From Bacillus sp. DTU_2020_1000418_1_SI_GHA_SEK_038 (GTDB lineage Bacteria > Bacillota > Bacilli > Bacillales > Cytobacillaceae): 64,000 nucleotides of DNA. The stretch spans positions 930,001 through 994,000 of the forward strand of contig NZ_CP135435.1 in the NCBI RefSeq assembly GCF_032341175.1, given 5' to 3'. Below are positions 59,561 through 64,000 of this stretch, piece after piece (positions within the stretch are counted from its first letter, which is position 1; each line of letters opens with the position of its first letter). The notes under the pieces are model-generated. The model was not told the DNA's origin and made no database searches. It worked only from the letters and a program-made list of their open reading frames with translations. A program made the translations under genes and the position numbers.

Positions 59561-60314
59561 AAATGTTTCAAAGTTTTTCGGTGGATTAACAGCTATAAAA
59601 AATGTAAGTCTGAAGGTACAAAAAGGTGAAATTTTTGGTTTAATTGGACCAAATGGCGCAGGTAAAACAACATTGTTTAATATGTTAACAGGAATTTATA
59701 GTCCTAATAATGGAGAAATAGTATTTGAAGAAACTATGATTCAAAAGTTAAAACCATTTCAAATAGCCAGATTAGGAGTTTCAAGGACATTCCAAAATAT
59801 AAGGTTATTAGGTAATGAGACTGTTGCAGAAAATGTAAAGATAGGAATGTTTCGAAAGACAAAGTCAGGCTTAATTTCAGCTATAATGAATGCTAAATCT
59901 CAACGGAAAGAAGAGCAATTTGTTGAAGAAAAAGTTAAACAAATATTAATGGAGGTTGGTTTAGAAAATTACATGGATTTAAATGCAGGTAATTTATCTT
60001 ATGGAAATCAGCGTAAGGTAGAGATAGCCCGCGCACTTGTATCTGATCCAAAACTTATATTATTAGATGAACCATGTGCGGGTATGAATGATACTGAGGT
60101 AGAAGAAATAAATTTATTAGTAAAAAGTATACGAGACAAAGGGACAACAGTGATCATTATCGAACATAATGTCCCTATGCTAGTAGGATTGTGTGATAGT
60201 ATGGCTGTATTAAATCACGGAGAGAAGATAGCTGATGGATCTCCTGAGCAAGTTACTTCTGATAGCGCAGTAGTAAATGCCTATATAGGAAGTGAAGAAG
60301 AGGAAGTGATTTAA
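59547..60314 (+). CDS. LivG-type ABC ATPase
   Basis: 255-aa ATPase from the ATG at 59547. Walker A GPNGAGKTTLFNML (residues about 33-46), Q-loop FQNIRLL, signature LSYGNQRKVEIARAL (a LSxGxQ variant usual in LivG), Walker B LILLDEPCAGMND and H-loop IIEHNV. The extended region after Walker A with SPNNGEIVFEET fits the family. It forms the motor with the LivF-type ATPase next to it. Confidence 0.9.
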   Translation: MLEVKNVSKFFGGLTAIKNVSLKVQKGEIFGLIGPNGAGKTTLFNMLTGIYSPNNGEIVFEETMIQKLKPFQIARLGVSRTFQNIRLLGNETVAENVKIGMFRKTKSGLISAIMNAKSQRKEEQFVEEKVKQILMEVGLENYMDLNAGNLSYGNQRKVEIARALVSDPKLILLDEPCAGMNDTEVEEINLLVKSIRDKGTTVIIIEHNVPMLVGLCDSMAVLNHGEKIADGSPEQVTSDSAVVNAYIGSEEEEVI

Positions 60315-61019
60315 TTGCTAACAATAAAAAATCTGAATGTTTTTTATAACCAAATTCATGCAGTAAAAGATCTCAACATAGAGTTAAATAAAGGGGAAAT
60401 AGTAACCTTAATGGGATCGAATGGTGCTGGAAAGTCCTCAAGTCTAAATGCGATTTCTGGATTAATAAAATCCTCAGGTTCCATCCTATTTAATGGTGAT
60501 GAAATAAATAGATTAAGTCCAGATCAAATTGTTAAAAAAGGAATAGTAATGGTTCCCGAAGGTCGAAGAATTTTTCCTAAATTAACAGTTTTGGAAAACT
60601 TGCTATTAGGAGCATATACTAGAAACGTTACTAATAATATTAAAGCACAGGAATTGGAAGAAATATTTGAATTATTTCCTAGACTTGAAGAAAGAAAAAG
60701 GCAATTAGGCGGTACAATGAGTGGTGGTGAGCAGCAAATGTTAGCAATAGGCAGGGCATTAATGGGGAAACCAAAAGTTTTAATGCTTGATGAACCATCT
60801 ATGGGGTTAGCACCAATCGTTGTAAAAGATATTTATGAAACTATTAAGAAAATTAAAGGCCAAGGGCTAACAATATTATTAGTTGAACAAAATGCAAATA
60901 AAGCATTATCTGTTGCTGATAGGGCATACATCATCGAGAATGGACAAATTAAATATCATGATAAGGCACGAAATTTATTAGAGCAAGATGTTATCCAAAA
61001 AGCCTATCTTGGTGGCTAA
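60315..61019 (+). CDS. LivF-type ABC ATPase
   Basis: 234-aa ATPase, start TTG 60315 directly after the livG-type stop, with GAGGAAGTGA upstream. Walker A GSNGAGKSSSLNAI (residues about 34-47), VPEGRRIFPKLTVLENL (Q-loop region characteristic of LivF), signature MSGGEQQMLAIGRAL, Walker B VLMLDEPSMGLAPI and H-loop LVEQNA. It closes the five-gene importer operon and is followed by a strong terminator. Confidence 0.9.
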   Translation: MLTIKNLNVFYNQIHAVKDLNIELNKGEIVTLMGSNGAGKSSSLNAISGLIKSSGSILFNGDEINRLSPDQIVKKGIVMVPEGRRIFPKLTVLENLLLGAYTRNVTNNIKAQELEEIFELFPRLEERKRQLGGTMSGGEQQMLAIGRALMGKPKVLMLDEPSMGLAPIVVKDIYETIKKIKGQGLTILLVEQNANKALSVADRAYIIENGQIKYHDKARNLLEQDVIQKAYLGG

Positions 61020-61131
61020 ATATTGTTCTTATAAATTCAGCTGCGATCTAGTAATACGAACCCTAATTTCTATTCTAAAAGTTTAATAAAAGTAATTGGC
61101 AAGATACATTCTTAATATTAGTTAATATTAG

Positions 61132-61175
61132 AAATAGCCTATTTTCCCTTAAGGAAAAGTAGGCTATTTTTTATT
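61132..61175 (+). terminator. Intrinsic terminator of the five-gene ABC operon
   Basis: AAATAGCCTA (61132-61141) / TAGGCTATTT (61160-61169), with inner TTTTCC/GGAAAA, then T run. Activator site 6 begins just after it. Confidence 0.88.
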
Positions 61176-61177
61176 AA

Positions 61178-61192
61178 GCAAAAAACATCTGC
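61178..61192. promoter_or_regulatory. Activator-site candidate 6 (GCAAAAAACATCTGC)
   Basis: Sixth copy, distal site of the second ABC operon. Confidence 0.8.
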
Positions 61193-61297
61193 ATGTAAAT
61201 AGGGTCTACTTAATAATGGCGTGACTAATACTTTTCATCGAATATCCTGCAAAAACGCAATAATTAATAAAAATTACAGTTTTTTTATTTTGCTTAT

Positions 61298-61312
61298 GCA
61301 AAAGTAATCTGC
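61298..61312. promoter_or_regulatory. Activator-site candidate 7 (GCAAAAGTAATCTGC)
   Basis: Seventh copy, 120 bp after site 6. Confidence 0.8.
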
Positions 61313-61374
61313 ATGATTAAAGAGTAGCTAAATAAAAGATTTTGACGAATAAACTGTTTGCAGTTAATAAAATA

Positions 61375-61389
61375 GCAAAAAACATCTGC
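61375..61389. promoter_or_regulatory. Activator-site candidate 8 (GCAAAAAACATCTGC)
   Basis: Eighth copy, identical to site 6, 77 bp after site 7 and 112 bp (start to start) before the -24 element. Confidence 0.8.
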
Positions 61390-61486
61390 AGTTTTATTTG
61401 CTGAATTTATTGAATAGAGGGAATATTTAGGAATAACGAGACTAAAGAAGCCCCTGTGATGCGAAATTATATTACATTAGTCATTT

Positions 61487-61502
61487 TGGCACAATCCTTG
61501 CA
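61487..61502 (+). promoter_or_regulatory. Sigma-54 promoter of the second ABC operon
   Basis: TGGCACaatccTTGCA, a perfect -24/-12 match, embedded in sequence closely similar to that around 56423-56438. Confidence 0.92.
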
Positions 61503-61649
61503 AAAGATTTTAATTGATTAGAAAAAATCATTTAAGAGAGGAGAGCGGTATTTTTCAAAGGATTAATCTCCTGATTGAAAAGATATTAGTAAATAGCTTA
61601 CTAGATTTTACGGAAAGTTTTGGTTACAAAATCCAAAGGGGGCAATGAA

Positions 61650-62480
61650 ATGAAAAGGTTTACAATTTTTGCTATTGTAATGATTTTCTCACTTATTCTA
61701 TCAGCTTGCGGTACGAGTCAAAAGACTTCAGAGGGAAGCGGAGATAGTGCAGCTTCAGGTGAAGGTAAGAAAAAACTTAAAATCGCAACAGAGGCAAACT
61801 ATGCGCCATTTGTATTTTTAGATAATGGTGAAATGAAAGGCTTTGACGTTGACTTTATGAGTGCCGTTGCTAAGGAAGCAGGCTATGAATATGAAATGGT
61901 CCATGTCGGCTGGGATCCTCTATTTGTCGAAGTAAAAGACAAACTTTCGGATATGGGGATTTGTGCGATTACGATTAATGATGTGCGATCAGAAACCTAT
62001 GATTTTTCTGCACCATACTATTTATCAACGAATGAGATTCTAGTTCCAGAGGGCAGTGATATTAAGAGTGCAGCTGACTTAAAGAATGACAAGGTAGTGG
62101 CAGTTCTTGGCGGAACGACTGGGGAAGCGGCAGTAGAGAAAATACTTGGAGTAAACAATAAAAACATTAAAAAGTTTGATAATAATAATTTAGCCATTTT
62201 GGAATTAACGAGTGGCGGTGCAGATGCAGTAGTTGCCGATAATGCAGTAGTTCAGGCTTATGCCCAGAATAATCCAAACGATAAGCTAAATGTTATTAGC
62301 GATAAAGAAGGCTTTGAAAATGAATTTTACGGCCTTATGTTTCCAAAAGGCAGTGAATTAAAAGCAGAATTTGATGTGGCTGTTACTGAGGTTTTGAAAA
62401 ATGGAACTTATACTGAAATTTATAAGAAATGGTTCGGAGTAGAACCGGATGTTGAGACCATTTTAGCTCAGCAAAAATAA
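61650..62480 (+). CDS. Polar-amino-acid-type ABC substrate-binding lipoprotein
   Basis: 276-aa receptor of the SBP_bac_3 family (HisJ/GlnH/ArtJ type). The ATG at 61650 follows AAAGGGGG. The signal peptide MKRFTIFAIVMIFSLILSAC ends with lipobox LSAC (Cys20). The binding domain starts LKIATEANYAPFVFLDNGEM, followed by GFDVDFMSAVAKEAGYEYEM and the RSETYDFSAPYYLSTNEILV hinge region. The ligand is probably a polar amino acid such as histidine, inferred from the shared sigma-54 control with hutU. A hairpin separates it from the permease. Confidence 0.88.
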   Translation: MKRFTIFAIVMIFSLILSACGTSQKTSEGSGDSAASGEGKKKLKIATEANYAPFVFLDNGEMKGFDVDFMSAVAKEAGYEYEMVHVGWDPLFVEVKDKLSDMGICAITINDVRSETYDFSAPYYLSTNEILVPEGSDIKSAADLKNDKVVAVLGGTTGEAAVEKILGVNNKNIKKFDNNNLAILELTSGGADAVVADNAVVQAYAQNNPNDKLNVISDKEGFENEFYGLMFPKGSELKAEFDVAVTEVLKNGTYTEIYKKWFGVEPDVETILAQQK

Positions 62481-62491
62481 ATAATTAAATC

Positions 62492-62529
62492 AAAATTGCG
62501 TAACGCAGTAGGAAAAGTTACGCAATTTT
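62492..62529 (+). other. Intercistronic hairpin after the second receptor gene
   Basis: Perfect 13-bp stem AAAATTGCGTAAC (62492-62504) / GTTACGCAATTTT (62517-62529). As in the first ABC operon, it sits between receptor and permease and probably sets their expression ratio. Confidence 0.8.
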
Positions 62530-62551
62530 GGTTTACATAGGGGGAAGAGCA

Positions 62552-63208
62552 ATGGATTTCAGGTTGGACATCTTAGTAAATTATATTCCTTTCTTTGTAA
62601 AGGGGACATTATTAACGATTGGTTTGTCAATTGTAGGTATTATATTTGGAACCATTCTTGGTTTATTTATCGGCTTAGGGAAAATGATGAAAAATAAGCT
62701 GCTTGCCTTTATTTTTAATTGCTACATTATATTTTTCCGCGGAACACCTTTATTTGTTCAAATATTATTAATTCATTTCGGGGTAGTACCATTATTTATT
62801 GGGCATACGAATGGGATTGTGGCTAGTATTATTGCGCTCTCCTTAATTGCAGGTGCCTATATAGCTGAAATTTTTCGTGCTGGTATACAGTCCATTGATA
62901 AAGGACAGATGGAAGCAGCCCGTTCTCTCGGCATGTCCCATGTTCAAGCAATGAAACATGTCATATTGCCTCAGGCCTTCAAACGAATGATCCCTCCTCT
63001 AGGGAATGAGTTCATTGTCCTTATTAAAGAGTCCTCCCTCGCAGCCATCGTGGCGACACCTGAACTGATGTACTATGGACGAGCATTAGCTAGTCAAACT
63101 TTCCGTGTGTGGGAGCCTTATATTACAGCAGCGCTCATTTATCTTGTGTTAACAACAACATTAGGCTTCTTATTGAATAAACTTGAAAGAAGGTTGACAA
63201 CAGAATGA
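62552..63208 (+). CDS. Polar-amino-acid ABC permease (HisM/GlnP type)
   Basis: 218-aa membrane permease with five TM helices. The ATG at 62552 follows AGGGGGAAGAG. Features: [20 protein letters not shown] (His/Glu/Gln/Arg permease N-terminus), [16 protein letters not shown], and the EAA loop [20 protein letters not shown] then [17 protein letters not shown]. As a single permease gene it probably works as a homodimer. It overlaps the ATPase gene by 4 nt. Confidence 0.9.
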   Translation: MDFRLDILVNYIPFFVKGTLLTIGLSIVGIIFGTILGLFIGLGKMMKNKLLAFIFNCYIIFFRGTPLFVQILLIHFGVVPLFIGHTNGIVASIIALSLIAGAYIAEIFRAGIQSIDKGQMEAARSLGMSHVQAMKHVILPQAFKRMIPPLGNEFIVLIKESSLAAIVATPELMYYGRALASQTFRVWEPYITAALIYLVLTTTLGFLLNKLERRLTTE

Positions 63209-63927
63209 TTCAAGTGAAGAAATTAAAAAAAACATTCGGACAAAATGAAGTTTTAAAAGATATTAATGCTTCTATACAACCACAGGAAGTTGTCGTTGTG
63301 ATTGGTCCATCAGGGTCAGGAAAGTCTACATTTTTAAGATGTATTAATTTGCTTGAATCGATAACAGACGGTCAAATTACAATTGAGGGCGTTGATATAA
63401 CCGATAAAAAAACAGATATTAATAAAGTAAGAACTGAAGTCGGAATGGTTTTTCAGCAATTTAATTTATTTCCTCATAAAACGGTCATTCAAAATATCAT
63501 GCTTGCTCCTATGCAAGTGAGAAAAATATCTGCAGAGGAAGCTAAGAAAACAGGTCTTGAGCTTCTGAAAAAAGTGGGACTTGAGGAGAAGGCAAATGTT
63601 TATCCAGATTCATTATCAGGCGGGCAAAAGCAGCGGGTTGCAATTGCAAGAGCGTTAGCGATGAAGCCAAAAATCATGCTTTTCGATGAGCCGACCTCAG
63701 CGCTAGATCCAGAAATGGTTGGAGAAGTGCTTGAAGTAATGAAGCAATTGGCTAAAGAAGGGATGACGATGGTTGTTGTAACTCATGAAATGGGATTTGC
63801 CCGAGAAGTGGGAGATCGGGTTTTGTTCATGGATGGAGGTGTCATTGTCGAAGAAAATAGTCCGAAAGAAATTTTTGAAAACCCAAAGCATGAAAGAACG
63901 AAAGCTTTTTTAAGTAAAGTTTTATAA
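63205..63927 (+). CDS. Polar-amino-acid ABC ATPase (GlnQ/HisP type)
   Basis: 240-aa ATPase. Walker [15 protein letters not shown] (residues about 32-45), Q-loop [17 protein letters not shown], signature [19 protein letters not shown], Walker [21 protein letters not shown] and H-loop [12 protein letters not shown], with [17 protein letters not shown] at the C-terminus. This is the complete PAAT-family ATPase. It is the last gene of the operon; a terminator follows. Confidence 0.92.
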   Translation: MIQVKKLKKTFGQNEVLKDINASIQPQEVVVVIGPSGSGKSTFLRCINLLESITDGQITIEGVDITDKKTDINKVRTEVGMVFQQFNLFPHKTVIQNIMLAPMQVRKISAEEAKKTGLELLKKVGLEEKANVYPDSLSGGQKQRVAIARALAMKPKIMLFDEPTSALDPEMVGEVLEVMKQLAKEGMTMVVVTHEMGFAREVGDRVLFMDGGVIVEENSPKEIFENPKHERTKAFLSKVL

Positions 63928-63930
63928 GAA

Positions 63931-63966
63931 TAAAAACATCGGCTGAGTAAAGCTGATGTTTTTTTG
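63931..63966 (+). terminator. Intrinsic terminator of the second ABC operon
   Basis: AAACATCGGCT pairs with AGCTGATGTTT (one wobble) around loop GAGTAA, followed by a T run to 63965. Confidence 0.85.
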
Positions 63967-63973
63967 CAGAAAT

Positions 63974-64000
63974 GGATAAGATATCTGCTCCATGCAAAAT
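63974..64000. promoter_or_regulatory. Possible further activator sites at the right edge
   Basis: GGATAAGATATCTGC (63974-63988) keeps the full right half ATCTGC and part of the left. The last seven bases GCAAAAT (63994-64000) match the left half of another copy that runs off the window. This suggests another sigma-54 unit beyond the edge. Confidence 0.35.

Larger units (their letters stand above)
61020..61649. other. Control region between the two ABC operons
   Basis: 630 bp without a gene. It holds the livF-type terminator, three activator-site candidates, one sigma-54 promoter and the leader of the second ABC operon. About 160 nt separate the -12 element from the start codon at 61650, a longer leader than at the other two promoters. 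Confidence 0.8.

Overview
This 64 kb window is chromosomal DNA of a low-GC, spore-forming Gram-positive bacterium of the family Bacillaceae. The evidence is the AT-rich sequence, strong AGGAGG-type ribosome sites with frequent TTG and GTG starts, sporulation genes (yunB, a ykvU-type flippase), a complete lia envelope-stress operon, and homologues of many Bacillus subtilis genes (vpr, panE, yhfW, yoaR-type vanW, ykhA, yetJ, mscL, ampS). The genus cannot be fixed from the sequence alone. No rRNA, tRNA, prophage or CRISPR array was seen.

Layout. 1-7.8 kb: a partial SRPBCC gene, a Vpr-like subtilase, and a three-gene acid-sugar operon (dehydrogenase, kinase, GntP permease) facing its GntR regulator across four phased palindromes. 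7.8-13.4 kb: panE, yunB, a quinone-oxidoreductase-like gene and a methionine aminopeptidase. 13.6-16.9 kb: a 52-bp tandem repeat, an ECF sigma/anti-sigma pair with its own promoter, and an MFS exporter. 17-20.3 kb: two AGCS Na+/amino-acid symporters. 21-26 kb: a DEAD-box-like helicase, a Rieske oxidoreductase, rraA and a VanW protein. 26.2-29.8 kb: liaIH-liaFSR. 29.8-34.4 kb: a DUF421 protein, an L-cysteine desulfidase/serine dehydratase-like gene, a flippase and a thioesterase. 34.8-36.3 kb: an intact IS3-family insertion with a 3-bp target duplication, sitting inside a dispersed palindromic repeat. 36.5-49.2 kb: acetyltransferases, cardiolipin synthase, a purine-type permease behind a structured leader with an attenuator, tldD/tldE, yetJ, mscL, yhdT-panF and a lipoprotein. 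49.2-52.1 kb: a dispersed Bacillus-type repeat, ampS and an MFS transporter.

52.2-64 kb holds the most interesting system. A sigma-54-dependent activator (two PAS-like domains, AAA+ with GAFTGA, Fis HTH) is divergent from a somewhat atypical urocanate hydratase. These are followed by a five-gene branched-chain-type ABC importer and a three-gene polar-amino-acid ABC importer. Each of the three transcription units has a canonical -24/-12 promoter, preceded by two or three copies of a 15-bp element GCAAAANNNATCTGC (eight copies in all). The element arrays of the two ABC operons have nearly identical spacing and similar promoter sequence. This looks like a self-contained sigma-54 regulon for uptake and breakdown of histidine, urocanate or a related imidazole compound. 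It probably continues past the right edge, where further element-like sequence is visible.
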